A stretch of 64,000 nt of DNA from Flammeovirgaceae bacterium UBA2366. GTDB taxonomy: Bacteria > Bacteroidota > Bacteroidia > Cytophagales > Cyclobacteriaceae. Location: contig DDTK01000004.1 in NCBI GenBank assembly GCA_002344065.1, positions 62,001-126,000 on the forward strand, in the 5' to 3' direction. Shown one piece after another: positions 1 to 9,305 of this stretch (its first letter is position 1; each line of letters opens with the position of its first letter). Below the pieces are notes generated by a model. That model saw nothing but the letters and a program-made list of their open reading frames with translations. It ran no database searches and had not been told where the DNA came from. Both the position numbers and the translations under genes were made by a program.

Positions 1-89
1 TCGCTGAAAAAGTGGGCATGGTAAAAAGTGAGTCGTTCGATAAGAATGGAAAATCAAATGGCTACACGGTGTTGATCAGCAGAAAATAA
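1..89 (+). CDS. C-terminal end of an unidentified protein (partial)
   Basis: The reading frame starting at base 3 is open from the window edge to a TAA at 87-89 and encodes about 28 residues ending in YTVLISRK. The rest of the gene lies outside the window, so the product cannot be named. It converges on the small WYL-like gene on the other strand, with 42 bases between their stop codons. The call rests only on an open frame and a sensible position. Confidence 0.45.
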   Translation, partial: AEKVGMVKSESFDKNGKSNGYTVLISRK

Positions 90-131
90 TACAGAGAATG
101 GTGGGCGGAATTCCAAAAAGTCTTCCGCCCA

Positions 132-440
132 TTAAATATGAAACACCCAGTCTTTATACTGCCCGTCCAACGGGTTGAAATCATCGTGTTTTATGAAATG
201 TAAATCCGTTATTTCAATTTGTTCGATGTTTGCCAATTTCAGATTTCTATATCCTGCTGTGCGTCCGGCTTTGGTAAAACCCAGCTCCTGCCAGCAAACC
301 AGCATAATTTTATTAGCAGCTGTTTGGCAAATGCCATACGGATGAACAAGTCGTTCAATAGGCTCTCCTTTCAATCGAATCCTGCACTTCAATTTCTTCT
401 CACCAGCTTCCCAAAGTTGTTGTGTTACTTCCTCAATCAA
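132..440 (-). CDS. Small WYL-domain-like protein
   Basis: This 102-residue protein consists of little more than one beta-rich domain resembling the WYL fold: HPYGICQ, then a hydrophobic strand LVCWQ, then YRNLKLANIEQIEI. WYL domains usually sense ligands in larger regulators; no DNA-binding domain is present here. The start is a TTG that overlaps the selD stop as TTGA, so translation is probably coupled to selD. Its position as last gene of mnmH-selD suggests a link with selenium metabolism, but that is inference from context only. Confidence 0.6.
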   Translation of the reverse strand: MIEEVTQQLWEAGEKKLKCRIRLKGEPIERLVHPYGICQTAANKIMLVCWQELGFTKAGRTAGYRNLKLANIEQIEITDLHFIKHDDFNPLDGQYKDWVFHI

Positions 441-1471
441 GCGACAATTGTTATGTGTGATGGTGTTTTTTCGATCAACTTACCAAACGGCTTAAGGGAA
501 AGTCCATGCTCATACGCTACGCGTTCAAATTCGTGTACATGATTTTCCTCAACACATACGAGCAACCCACCACTGGTTTGCGGATCGCAAAGTGTAAGCA
601 ATGACTCTGATCCAATACCGGTTACTTTGCCGTCATAACTTTGCCAATTTCGCATGGTGTTATCGGGGTAAATCATTTTAGAAGCATAGTGTGATAGATT
701 TTTAATTAGCGGAATTTTTGAATAGGTAATCTCCGCAGAAAGTTGGCTTCCTTCACACACTTCAAGCAAATGTCCAAGCAATCCAAAGCCGGTTACATCA
801 GTCATGGCGGATACATACGGTAGCGTACCGAAAACTTCACCAACTGCATTCAGTGAAGTCATGATACGGACAGCCTCCGTTACATCATCAGGTTGTGCTG
901 CACCGCGCTTTTGTGCTGTAGAAATCATACCTACACCCAGTGGCTTGGTCAGGTAAAGCTGATCACCTGTTTTGGCCGTATTATTTTTTTTGAGGTGCTG
1001 TTTGAGAACCGTACCGGTTACTGCCAATCCAAAAATCGGTTCAGGACTATCAATACTATGGCCACCGGCAACAGGAATATTAGCCTGATCGCAAATGGAT
1101 TTCGCACCTTCCAAAACCTGCCGAGCCACTTCAACCGGAATTTTTTCCACAGGCCAACCCAAAATAGCCAGGGCCATCATCGGTTTACCGCCCATGGCAT
1201 ATACATCGCTTATGGCATTGGTGGCCGCAATGGCACCAAAGGAAAAGGCATCATCAACTATGGGCATAAAAAAGTCTGTAGTACTGATAATACACGTGTC
1301 GCTATTTAATTCATAAACAGCTGCATCATCTTTCGATTCATTGCCAACCAACAATTGAGGAAACAGTTTCTTTTCGCCTGTTGTTTTTAAAATCTTCTCT
1401 AATGTAGCCGGAGCAATTTTACATCCGCATCCTGAGCCGTGAGAGAACTGAGTGAGTTTGATATCAGTCAT
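437..1471 (-). CDS. selD: Selenophosphate synthetase SelD
   Basis: SelD makes selenophosphate from selenide and ATP, the activated selenium donor. The 344-residue protein opens with the active-site loop SHGSGCGCK; Cys15 and Lys18 align with E. coli Cys17 and Lys20. Later glycine-rich segments (AGGHSID, DVTGFGLLGH, DPQTSGGLL) are typical of the AIRS-synthetase fold. The enzyme uses cysteine rather than selenocysteine at the active site. It sits 8 bases downstream of mnmH and overlaps the WYL-like gene, forming one operon. No selA, selB or tRNA-Sec is visible, so the likely use of selenium here is tRNA 2-selenouridine. Confidence 0.97.
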   Translation of the reverse strand: MTDIKLTQFSHGSGCGCKIAPATLEKILKTTGEKKLFPQLLVGNESKDDAAVYELNSDTCIISTTDFFMPIVDDAFSFGAIAATNAISDVYAMGGKPMMALAILGWPVEKIPVEVARQVLEGAKSICDQANIPVAGGHSIDSPEPIFGLAVTGTVLKQHLKKNNTAKTGDQLYLTKPLGVGMISTAQKRGAAQPDDVTEAVRIMTSLNAVGEVFGTLPYVSAMTDVTGFGLLGHLLEVCEGSQLSAEITYSKIPLIKNLSHYASKMIYPDNTMRNWQSYDGKVTGIGSESLLTLCDPQTSGGLLVCVEENHVHEFERVAYEHGLSLKPFGKLIEKTPSHITIVA

Positions 1472-1479
1472 AAAAATAT

Positions 1480-2487
1480 CTATGTGGTCAAAATATCTTT
1501 GAGCGCTAAGTCAATGCTTTTTCCATCCCACGAAAGGCGTTTAACAATTCGTTTTTGCTTTCGCTCAAGTCCATTGCGATAGGCTTTGTCGTAATAGGTC
1601 AACAAAACATCAATCGTACTGCTCCAATCGTTTTGTAACAATTTTTCTGCAGCTATATTAAAATGTTGCCCTCCAAGTTTCTTCGTAATCTTTTTCATGG
1701 CCTCCAGAAACTGCTCAGGATCGGTTTCACCATACTCTTTTACCAATCGCTGAATCCGGATCTCCTTCGGAACATCAATTTCCACCACTTGTGATTGGTT
1801 CATTGTTCGCCACAACGGCTCCGGTAAAAATATTTTTCCAATCGCAATGGACTCATCTTCAATCCAGATCCGCCTGGAAACATCTAACTTTAAAACAGTC
1901 TCAAACAAATCATTTTGAAATTGCTCCGTAGTGGGCTGTGTCGGCATGCTCAAGCCTCCAAAAACGGATCCTTTATGTTGTGCGAGCAACTCCAGATCAA
2001 TTACTTGTTCACCAGCAGCTTTTAAGGCTCGAAGAATTTCACTTTTGCCACTTCCGGTTTCACCACCCAACACAATAAGATTAAACGGCAGCGCAAAGGA
2101 AGCAACAGCCTGTTGCCGGTAGGCTTTGTATCCGCCCTTAAGTGCATGAGTTTTAATGCCCGCCATCTGCACGAAACTGCAAAAGTTAGCCGACCGCATG
2201 CCGCCACGCCAGCAATGCACCAGCAGTTCACGACCCTCGGTAACGCAAAGAGCCTCGTCAATAATACCGTTCAACCGGGGCCCAACCAACCGGAAACCAG
2301 TCTTGATGGCCTCCAGTTGCCCCTTCTGTTTGTACTCAGTGCCAACAGCAACACGTTCCTGATTATTGAGCAGGGGAATATTGATCACACCCGGAATATG
2401 CCCTTCAGCAAATTCTCCTTCCGACCGCACATCCACAGCAGGAAGCTCTTGTCGAAGTTTTAAGAATTCATCGAGGGTAATGATCAT
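1480..2487 (-). CDS. mnmH: tRNA 2-selenouridine synthase MnmH (SelU)
   Basis: MnmH replaces sulfur by selenium in 2-thiouridine at the wobble position of some tRNAs, using selenophosphate. The 335-residue protein has an N-terminal rhodanese domain with the signature HCWRGGMRS (Cys92) and a C-terminal P-loop domain with Walker A GGETGSGKS at 141-149. The length matches the family. It is the first gene of the operon, directly ahead of selD, whose product supplies its substrate. The ATG is 9-13 bases from a TACCTTTC that resembles the Bacteroidota -7 box, so the leader would be very short. Confidence 0.95.
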   Translation of the reverse strand: MIITLDEFLKLRQELPAVDVRSEGEFAEGHIPGVINIPLLNNQERVAVGTEYKQKGQLEAIKTGFRLVGPRLNGIIDEALCVTEGRELLVHCWRGGMRSANFCSFVQMAGIKTHALKGGYKAYRQQAVASFALPFNLIVLGGETGSGKSEILRALKAAGEQVIDLELLAQHKGSVFGGLSMPTQPTTEQFQNDLFETVLKLDVSRRIWIEDESIAIGKIFLPEPLWRTMNQSQVVEIDVPKEIRIQRLVKEYGETDPEQFLEAMKKITKKLGGQHFNIAAEKLLQNDWSSTIDVLLTYYDKAYRNGLERKQKRIVKRLSWDGKSIDLALKDILTT

Positions 2488-2527
2488 GTGCGAAAGGTAC
2501 CAAAAAAGTTACCTTCCTGACTCCTGG

Positions 2528-5164
2528 TTAGTTATCTGAAAAGCGCATGGCTATGCCGGTAGTGACGCCTATCCGAAAACCATAGTTAAGATACTTTCCA
2601 TCCTGAAAACCAACGGCTGCTTCAAGCCGGAAAACACGCAAGATACCATCGATGGAATAACCCACTTCTGTATAATTTTGTGAAGTTGGTGTGGCCAGGT
2701 AGTTCACAAAAATATTTTCGCGTATACCAAACATTCGTACTTCCGGTATATTGGTCAGCAACAATTTTCTGAACTGATAATGAACATTGGCGGCAAAATA
2801 TTTATCGGTTGTACTGTGCCGGTAGTAATCAAGCAAACGGTAACTCCCTACAGGATCAGTGGTAACAAACGGTGTACGGTTACCCAAAAAATGTTTGTAA
2901 TCCATAAAAGCCATGCTATCTGTATTCAGAAACACACCACCCAATAAGGAAAAATGTAATCTTCCGCGCACTCCCACAGGAAGTTCATGTTTGATACCGG
3001 CTTCAAGCTGATCGAAATCAATCTTACTCTCAAGAATGCCGGAAATACCTTTTCGGTAAGTTAATAGTAGTGTTGGTGTGGAGCTTTCAATTTCGCTCCT
3101 CCGACCATTTCTGATTCTGTATTTTAACCACGGCCTTGCACTTAAATGGATTCCGGCTATAACAGCCTGGTGTTCATCAAAGCTGGTATTGGGCAATTCA
3201 TCATTCACAGGAGCATTCGGTGTGTAGCCTTCAATTTTATCGCGGTTAACCCACTTATAATTGGTGTTATTAAATAATTCACGCCTGGTTGCCCACGATG
3301 CTGTGGCTTCAGCTGTAAATTTTGGACTGAACCTTCGCCTGTAGAGCACATCCAGATAATCGCGCTCATAAATCTTCATCAGGTTTTCCTCTAAAAATAA
3401 TGTTGTAAAGGTGTTTATTACAGGCAAAATAGGTTCATCCGGATTAAACTGTTTTATGTAGCGTCCTCCTTGAATTTCAAATCGGTAATGCTTGTTGCGC
3501 AGCCGGAAGGTTAAATTGCCCGATAACTTTTCGCGTGCAAAAGCATAGCGTAACGTGGGCATAATATTTAGCCTCGTCTTGGTGGTGTCTTGCAGAATTG
3601 TTCCAAAGTTTAAGCGATAAATCAGATTAAACCCTTCAACCGTATTGAACCATACTTCAGGGAATTTAATTTCAAAATTAGAGTGCTTTGATACTTTATA
3701 GACATCACCGATAAGTAAGTCCCAAGGTTGAAAGCCCTTCTTGTTTTTTTGTGAGCGTTTCACTGTATCACCTTCCTCTTTCTTCCGTTCTTCAATGGCA
3801 AGACTATCCGTTTTACGATAGCCTTTTATTTCTTCAAGGGTAAGCGGTACCGGGCGAATAGCAGCCCAATATGCAGAGTCCTTTTTAAAGGCACCACTAT
3901 CTATCTTAAAGGTGGTATTGGAAAGTACTTCCGGTTCTTTCGACTGTTTTAGTTCTTCCTTTTCGTACTCCTTGATGATCGAGCGTAATTCCTTGCGGGT
4001 AATTTCTTTATCCGAAGCCAGGCGTTCCTGCAATTGCTGGTCTTTCTGACTATTTCGGTTTTGGATTTCTTTTGCCTCCTGTTTAAAGATTTTCTCATCT
4101 ACTACGGTCATCTCCTCTACCACCAAATCAGGATTCAATTCAATTATATAGTCGCTTACGGTTGCCAGGTAATTATATACAAACTCGAATCCAAAAAACT
4201 TTCCACCAATATCAAATTGCTGTGAAACAGGTAACCAGGCCTGCCCGACTGGGGCGTTCAGGCGGGCCTTATCCTCTATAGGCGCATACACTTGCTTGAT
4301 ACCAATGCGAATGCCCAGTTTAGTGGTTTTCAATTCAAGGCTGTGAATAGACCACCAATCTTCAACAATAAAAATTGTACCCTCTACAACATTGTCACCA
4401 CGTGAACGCGGAGTAACTTTTATCTGGCTAACTTCATAATTACGATCCTTGAATGTGCCCTGGTATTCAAACTTATAGTAACCAAAAGCTGCCGGTGATA
4501 AAGGCGAAACCGTTTCAGCAATAACCGGCTCGTAAAAACTTCCGAAAATAAAGGCATTTGGAGAGGTGTTGTTATCCTTTCCATCACTGCGGATGGAGAT
4601 TACTTTTTCTTCAAAAGTATTCGGACGGGTATACTTGATTTCACTTATGGATTCGGTAATAAAAACGCGATCCTTTTCTATTCCTTCCTTTTCCAATGCC
4701 TTCTTGGCCAACCATGGATAGTCCACCAGCTTTCCCGTTCCTTTTATATAAACTTTTGCCGAATACTTGTTGAGTTGTTGCGTGTGGTACTTTGCTTTTG
4801 AAATCGCCTTACGCATAATGGTATAGGCCGGATCTTCCTTTCCGGAGATGGTCACGTTCTGAAGCATAACTACCTGCGACTTCAAAACAATATCCAGCAC
4901 TTGAAACGTACTGCCTATGGTTACGGTATGCTGCTGGGTTTCATATCCTACATACTGGTAAACCAAATTGTAGGTTCCGGACGCAAGAGATATTTCGTAA
5001 AAACCATCTAGGTTTGAGACCGTACCGGTACCTGTTTCCTTTACATAAATGGTTGTATAGGGAAGTAGCGATCCATCGCTGGCTTTTATAGTGCCACGCA
5101 CCCCCCCTGCCAAACAGAGGGAAACCATGCTGCAGAACATCAAGATTAACAAGTAGCGCATCAT
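2528..5164 (-). CDS. DUF5686 outer-membrane protein with carboxypeptidase-like domain
   Basis: The 878-residue protein has a signal peptide (about residues 1-19), then a carboxypeptidase-regulatory-like domain (VRGTIKASDGSLLPYTTIYV through YQYVGYE), then a long region of the DUF5686 type that is rich in alternating hydrophobic strands and ends in an aromatic-rich beta-barrel-like tail. It is probably an outer-membrane protein of Bacteroidota with unknown substrate. The middle (about 370-475) is highly charged and probably coiled or disordered. An in-frame insertion, ARLNAPVGQA, is encoded by a GC-rich palindromic repeat shared with nadD (see 4238-4266). It starts with two ATGs in a row; the first is taken. 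Confidence 0.8.
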   Translation of the reverse strand: MMRYLLILMFCSMVSLCLAGGVRGTIKASDGSLLPYTTIYVKETGTGTVSNLDGFYEISLASGTYNLVYQYVGYETQQHTVTIGSTFQVLDIVLKSQVVMLQNVTISGKEDPAYTIMRKAISKAKYHTQQLNKYSAKVYIKGTGKLVDYPWLAKKALEKEGIEKDRVFITESISEIKYTRPNTFEEKVISIRSDGKDNNTSPNAFIFGSFYEPVIAETVSPLSPAAFGYYKFEYQGTFKDRNYEVSQIKVTPRSRGDNVVEGTIFIVEDWWSIHSLELKTTKLGIRIGIKQVYAPIEDKARLNAPVGQAWLPVSQQFDIGGKFFGFEFVYNYLATVSDYIIELNPDLVVEEMTVVDEKIFKQEAKEIQNRNSQKDQQLQERLASDKEITRKELRSIIKEYEKEELKQSKEPEVLSNTTFKIDSGAFKKDSAYWAAIRPVPLTLEEIKGYRKTDSLAIEERKKEEGDTVKRSQKNKKGFQPWDLLIGDVYKVSKHSNFEIKFPEVWFNTVEGFNLIYRLNFGTILQDTTKTRLNIMPTLRYAFAREKLSGNLTFRLRNKHYRFEIQGGRYIKQFNPDEPILPVINTFTTLFLEENLMKIYERDYLDVLYRRRFSPKFTAEATASWATRRELFNNTNYKWVNRDKIEGYTPNAPVNDELPNTSFDEHQAVIAGIHLSARPWLKYRIRNGRRSEIESSTPTLLLTYRKGISGILESKIDFDQLEAGIKHELPVGVRGRLHFSLLGGVFLNTDSMAFMDYKHFLGNRTPFVTTDPVGSYRLLDYYRHSTTDKYFAANVHYQFRKLLLTNIPEVRMFGIRENIFVNYLATPTSQNYTEVGYSIDGILRVFRLEAAVGFQDGKYLNYGFRIGVTTGIAMRFSDN
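4238..4266. repeat. GC-rich palindromic repeat, copy 1 (inside DUF5686 gene)
   Basis: A 29-base imperfect palindrome beginning GGCCTGCCC and ending TCAGGCGGG. It aligns without gaps to 5415-5443 with 24 of 29 bases identical. It lies inside the DUF5686 gene and is translated in frame as RLNAPVGQA on the minus strand. It looks like a REP-type or RPE-type mobile palindrome that tolerates insertion into coding sequence. Confidence 0.7.
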
Positions 5165-5234
5165 TCAGGCTTGAGGGTTCAAGTTACTTTTGGCCTAGTG
5201 TGCAGACGATGATAATAATCATTTCGTTGCCTGA

Positions 5235-5834
5235 TTATTGATAAAACTTTTTTGCACGAATAATGGCCTCCACAGCATCCGGAACAAGGTAACGTACCGA
5301 TTGGTTTTTTCTTATACAATTTCGGATAAACGTAGCGGAAATATCCATCATGGGCGCTTCCACCAATTTTACGTTGGGATGACGATTAAGTTCTGTACTT
5401 GTTACATTCGGGCGGGCCTGCCCCACTGCGCCAGTCAGGCGGGGGTAAACATACAAGCCATAATCCTCCAGTATACGTTCGTAATTTTTCCATTTGGTGA
5501 AGTTGGCCAGGTTATCTTCACCAATAATTACTTTAAACTGTTTATCGGGATGTTTCTCAGATAAGTGAACCAGTGTATGGATGGTATAATTTGGTTTCGG
5601 TAAATGAAATTCAACATCGGAAACTTCGAGCTTATAGTTTTCATAGACGGCCGCCCGAACCATATCGTATCGATCAAAATCATGCAACAGACCCTTGCTT
5701 TGTTTATGCGGGTTGTGTGGCGTAACCACAAACCAGACCTTCTCCAAATCCGTGGTTTCTACCATGATATTGGCAATGATCATGTGACCGGTATGAATGG
5801 GATTAAACGAGCCGAAGAAGAGACCGATTTTCAC
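5235..5834 (-). CDS. nadD: Nicotinate-nucleotide adenylyltransferase NadD
   Basis: NadD adenylates nicotinate mononucleotide to deamido-NAD in NAD synthesis. The 199-residue protein has the nucleotidyltransferase motif GSFNPIHTGH near the N-terminus and ISATFIR near the C-terminus, both diagnostic. The start is GTG. Between YVYPR and NVTSTELNRHP an extra stretch (LTGAVGQARP) is encoded by the palindromic repeat at 5415-5443, in a surface loop before the conserved C-terminal motif. All catalytic motifs are intact, so the enzyme is probably functional. It lies 19 bases downstream of gmk in the same direction. Confidence 0.95.
   Translation of the reverse strand: MKIGLFFGSFNPIHTGHMIIANIMVETTDLEKVWFVVTPHNPHKQSKGLLHDFDRYDMVRAAVYENYKLEVSDVEFHLPKPNYTIHTLVHLSEKHPDKQFKVIIGEDNLANFTKWKNYERILEDYGLYVYPRLTGAVGQARPNVTSTELNRHPNVKLVEAPMMDISATFIRNCIRKNQSVRYLVPDAVEAIIRAKKFYQ
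5415..5443. repeat. GC-rich palindromic repeat, copy 2 (inside nadD)
   Basis: A 29-base imperfect palindrome, 24 of 29 bases identical to 4238-4266. It is read on the minus strand in the same frame as copy 1, giving RLTGAVGQA against RLNAPVGQA. It lies in the nadD coding region in a loop that is usually shorter in NadD proteins. Confidence 0.75.
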
Positions 5835-5853
5835 ACCTTAAAGTTGTTTGATA

Positions 5854-6423
5854 TTACTTGTTTTTGAAATCATTATACAAGCGTAGTGCCTCGACTAACG
5901 ACTTTTCCAGATTTTCATTAACCAGCACCACATCAAACTTATCCGCAAAAGTCATTTCAAACTTAGCTTTGAACAAACGTTGCGACAAGCTTGCATGCGA
6001 CTCCGTTCCTCTGCCAACCAAGCGCTGCTCCAGAATTTCAATGGAAGGCACCTTTACAAAAATGGCCAGCGCATTTTCCCCGAAATATTTTTTTAATGCC
6101 AGGCCGCCTTTTACATCAACATCAAAAATTACGTTTTTACCTTCATTCCAGATTCGCTGAATCTCAGACTTAAGTGTGCCGTAATAGTTACCCTCATAAA
6201 CTTCTTCCCACTCAATAAACTCATCATTATCGATTTTTCTTTTGAACTCCTCAGGCGAAAGAAAATAATAGTCCTTTCCATCCTGTTCTTTTCTTCCTCG
6301 CTTATCACGTGTAGAAGCAGAAATAGAAAAACCCAGGTCAGGGCAATTTTCAAGTAGATACTTAACGATGGTGGTTTTTCCTGAGCCGGAAGGCGCACTG
6401 AAAATAATTGCTTTGCCGGCCAT
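5854..6423 (-). CDS. gmk: Guanylate kinase
   Basis: Guanylate kinase phosphorylates GMP to GDP. The 189-residue protein starts with the P-loop SAPSGSGKTT and has the GMP-binding segments STRDKRGRKEQDGKDYYF and EWEEVYEGNYYGT, followed by the usual FDVDVKGG. Length is normal. Its ATG overlaps the stop of the zf-HC2 anti-sigma gene by one base, so it is in an operon behind the sigma factor pair. That links a housekeeping kinase to an ECF sigma transcript, which may just reflect compact gene order. Confidence 0.96.
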   Translation of the reverse strand: MAGKAIIFSAPSGSGKTTIVKYLLENCPDLGFSISASTRDKRGRKEQDGKDYYFLSPEEFKRKIDNDEFIEWEEVYEGNYYGTLKSEIQRIWNEGKNVIFDVDVKGGLALKKYFGENALAIFVKVPSIEILEQRLVGRGTESHASLSQRLFKAKFEMTFADKFDVVLVNENLEKSLVEALRLYNDFKNK

Positions 6424-6683
6424 TAATGAGGCATGTTTTGACTGATCTGTGTTTTGATTTTTTCAACAAGTTCCGGAGGAGCACCATTGCCGTTGCATTT
6501 TGACTTAATGAGCATTTTCAGCGTTACTTCAAGATTATACGATTTGTAACAAGGCATACATTCATCAAGATGTGCTTTAAAATTCTGTTGTTGCTCCAGG
6601 GTTGCATCTCCTTCGAGCATGAGTTGAAGCATCTCTATGCAGGAAAGCTTTTTACCCTCAGGTGAAGTTGTAGAGTCAGGCAT
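6423..6683 (-). CDS. Zinc-finger anti-sigma factor (zf-HC2 type)
   Basis: This 86-residue protein carries the pattern HLDECMPCYKSY, the H-x3-C-x2-C core of zinc-binding anti-sigma factors of the RsrA/ChrR class. There is no membrane segment, so it would act in the cytoplasm by holding the ECF sigma factor encoded 4 bases upstream. Cysteine-zinc anti-sigma factors often respond to redox or metal stress; that is family knowledge and is not shown here. Confidence 0.8.
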   Translation of the reverse strand: MPDSTTSPEGKKLSCIEMLQLMLEGDATLEQQQNFKAHLDECMPCYKSYNLEVTLKMLIKSKCNGNGAPPELVEKIKTQISQNMPH

Positions 6684-6687
6684 AGGC

Positions 6688-7272
6688 TTAGGTATTTTTG
6701 TATCCCATTTGTTTGGCGTAATCAGTTAATTTTTCCTTCAACAGGTTACGGGCCCTGTGCAAACGACTGCGCACCGTACCGATAGGTATATCTAAAATTT
6801 TTGCCATTTCTTCGTACTTAAAACCTTCCAGATCGCAAAGAATGATTACGGTACGAAAATCTACATCCAATGAATTTAATGCATTGGATATCTCATCGCC
6901 AATCATATCCTGCAACGACTCTACCCGTAAATCAGGTGTAATCTGCCGATCAACATCGTCTGAGTTGTAATACGTCTCTACATCCTGATAATCAACCTTA
7001 GCCGGCTCCTTACTCTTCTTCCGGTAGTCGTTAATAAAACTATTCTTTAAAATCCGGAACAGCCATGCCTTGGCATTAGTTCCTTTTTCAAACGAATGTA
7101 TAAAGCGAAAAGCCTTTAGGTAGGTATCCTGAACCAGGTCATTTGCATCGTCTTCATCAAATGTAAGCCGATAGGCAAAGTTGTACATGGAGTTAATGTG
7201 GGGCATAAACTCGTCATGAAAAACCTGCAATTTCTCAGCCTCAGTATAGTTTTGCCGTATTTCTTCTTCCAT
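6688..7272 (-). CDS. ECF RNA polymerase sigma factor
   Basis: An ECF sigma factor with region 2 (YNFAYRLTFDEDDANDLVQD, AWLFRILKN) and region 4 (FRTVIILCDLEGFKYEEMA, IGTVRSRLHRAR). The open frame extends to a TTG at 7290, but the ATG at 7272 is preferred, because a good -7 box (7279-7286) overlaps the longer start. It is followed after 4 bases by its likely anti-sigma gene and then gmk. Product about 194 residues, normal for the family. Confidence 0.92.
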   Translation of the reverse strand: MEEEIRQNYTEAEKLQVFHDEFMPHINSMYNFAYRLTFDEDDANDLVQDTYLKAFRFIHSFEKGTNAKAWLFRILKNSFINDYRKKSKEPAKVDYQDVETYYNSDDVDRQITPDLRVESLQDMIGDEISNALNSLDVDFRTVIILCDLEGFKYEEMAKILDIPIGTVRSRLHRARNLLKEKLTDYAKQMGYKNT

Positions 7273-7278
7273 GGATTC

Positions 7279-7307
7279 CAAAAGTAACAAATCGTTGTTT
7301 AGACAAA
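7279..7307 (-). promoter_or_regulatory. Bacteroidota-type promoter for the sigma factor operon
   Basis: Read on the minus strand there is TTTG (7307-7304), a 17-base spacer and TACTTTTG (7286-7279), which fits the Bacteroidota consensus TTTG-N-TAnnTTTG. Transcription would start very near the ATG at 7272, giving a nearly leaderless mRNA. The spacer is slightly shorter than the usual 19 or so. Confidence 0.5.
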
Positions 7308-7372
7308 AAATAAATAAAAATAAAGTCGTTGCGGACTACGCAACGACTTCATCTTCACATCCGCGTACTGGA

Positions 7373-9217
7373 TTACCGTTTTGCTACTACTCCGCCAAAC
7401 GACTTCACCATATTGATGAATTCAATCCGGTAACCTTCCTTATCCTGACCACGAGCGCCTTGTGCCAATTGAGCTACATCGTCATACGAATATGATTTTA
7501 TGTATTCCGATTCACGCAGCAACATACCAAATGCTGCTACCGAAGCTGACCATCTGAAATTATCAGAAGTTTGTTCAAGTGCTAGCTGGTTATCGATCAT
7601 CGGATGAACAATCAGTTTACTGGTTTCACTACTGGGTTGCTTGTAACGAAATTTAACCGTCATGAGTTCTTTTGATTTTGAAGCAGAAGGATCAATTTTG
7701 GTTGTCTGATACTTCAGCGGATCAATTTTAAAGAATTCACTATCCACACCCACCGGAATAATTTCATACAAAGCCGTTACGGTATGGCCTGAACCTAAAT
7801 CACCGGCATCTTTCTTATCATTATTGAAGTCTTCATTCTTCAGTAAGCGATTTTCATAACCGATTAAACGGTAGGCTTTCACTTTGGCAGGATTAAACTC
7901 TACCTGCAACTTCACATCTTTCGCAATGGTGAAAAGTGTTCCACCGAATTCGTTCACCAACACTTTCTTGGCTTCCGTAATGTTATCGATGTACGCATAG
8001 TTACCATTACCCTTCATCGACAACGTTTTCATTTTAGAGTCTTTATAGTTGCCCATGCCATAACCAAGAATGGTTAAAAACACACCTCCTTGTTTTTCCT
8101 TTTCAATAAGTTGCTCCATGGCTGCATTGCTGGATTCACCAATATTGAAATCACCATCGGTTGCAAGAATTACCCGGTTGTTACCACCTTGCTTGAAATG
8201 CTTGTGTGCCATTGCATAGGCTAGCTTAATACCTGCGCCACCGGCTGTTGATCCACCGGCTTCAAGCCTGTCGAGTGCTTCAATTATTTTTTTCTTCTCA
8301 TTGCCTGATGTTGGCTCAAGCACAACTCCCGCAGCGCCAGCATATACCACAATAGATACATAATCTTGAGGGCGAAGTTCGTTCACTAACATTTTAAATG
8401 AAGATTTTAACAACGGAAGCTTATTTGGCTCATCCATAGAGCCCGAAACATCGATCAGAAATACCAGGTTGGATGCCGGTAGATTTTCTGTTGCAATGCG
8501 CTTGCCTTGCAGCCCGATATGTACCAGTTTATGTTGCTTGTTCCATGGTGCCGATGAAATTTCGGTAATGATATTAAAGGGATGCTCGTCCTTCGGCTGA
8601 TTGTAATCATAGTCGAAATAGTTTATCAACTCCTCAATGCGTACGGCATCTTTAGGCGGACGTTGCCCATTGTTCAAAAATCTGCGCATGTTACTATACG
8701 AAGCCGCATCGACATCAATCGAAAACGTGGAAAGCGGATTGCGCAACGCATCGTGAAAGATGTTTTCGTTTATGCCATCATATTCTTCGGTATTCCAATC
8801 CGGTTTACGGTAATCATTTGGTGCATAAAGCATCGGTGAAGCATATTCAGCTGCCACACCACTTTTTTCTGCACGCTTATACCGGCCATAACCAGTAACC
8901 ACAACCTCACTAAGGCTTGTTACGTCAAGTGCGAGCTGCACATCAATAATACCCCGTGTGCCAATCTTAATTTCCTGAGTTGTGTATCCAACAAAGGAGA
9001 AAACTAAAATACCTCCACTTGACGGAACGTGGATAGAGTACTTGCCGTGTACATCCGTTGTGACACCCGATTTGCTTCCCTTTAATACTACGTTAACCCC
9101 GGGTATCGCACTCCCATCTTCTGCCGATGTAACGCTGCCCGTAATAACCCGTTCCTGCAGATTAAAACCAAGGCTGGTAAACAGCAGGGTACTCAAAATA
9201 ATAAATTGCGTTTTCAT
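7373..9217 (-). CDS. VWA-domain protein of the YfbK type with carboxypeptidase-like N-terminus
   Basis: The 614-residue protein has a signal peptide, a carboxypeptidase-regulatory-like domain (about 22-95) ending in the SusC-style SEVVVTGYG (103-111), a linker, a von Willebrand factor A domain with the metal site DVSGS at 256-260, and a C-terminal region of the YfbK/DUF3520 kind (KFRYKQPSSETS, WSASVAAFGMLLRES). It is probably a secreted or envelope-attached binding protein. It is divergent from the sigma factor at 9306, and the anti-sigma-like protein of that operon has the same N-terminal domain plus motif, suggesting a functional pair. Confidence 0.88.
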   Translation of the reverse strand: MKTQFIILSTLLFTSLGFNLQERVITGSVTSAEDGSAIPGVNVVLKGSKSGVTTDVHGKYSIHVPSSGGILVFSFVGYTTQEIKIGTRGIIDVQLALDVTSLSEVVVTGYGRYKRAEKSGVAAEYASPMLYAPNDYRKPDWNTEEYDGINENIFHDALRNPLSTFSIDVDAASYSNMRRFLNNGQRPPKDAVRIEELINYFDYDYNQPKDEHPFNIITEISSAPWNKQHKLVHIGLQGKRIATENLPASNLVFLIDVSGSMDEPNKLPLLKSSFKMLVNELRPQDYVSIVVYAGAAGVVLEPTSGNEKKKIIEALDRLEAGGSTAGGAGIKLAYAMAHKHFKQGGNNRVILATDGDFNIGESSNAAMEQLIEKEKQGGVFLTILGYGMGNYKDSKMKTLSMKGNGNYAYIDNITEAKKVLVNEFGGTLFTIAKDVKLQVEFNPAKVKAYRLIGYENRLLKNEDFNNDKKDAGDLGSGHTVTALYEIIPVGVDSEFFKIDPLKYQTTKIDPSASKSKELMTVKFRYKQPSSETSKLIVHPMIDNQLALEQTSDNFRWSASVAAFGMLLRESEYIKSYSYDDVAQLAQGARGQDKEGYRIEFINMVKSFGGVVAKR

Positions 9218-9305
9218 ACTTTTATTTGTTTGGTTTACAGTGATGAGATGCAGCCTCTACATGCATTCCATAAACCAATCGGAAAAATTTTTACTATCTT
9301 AAAAA

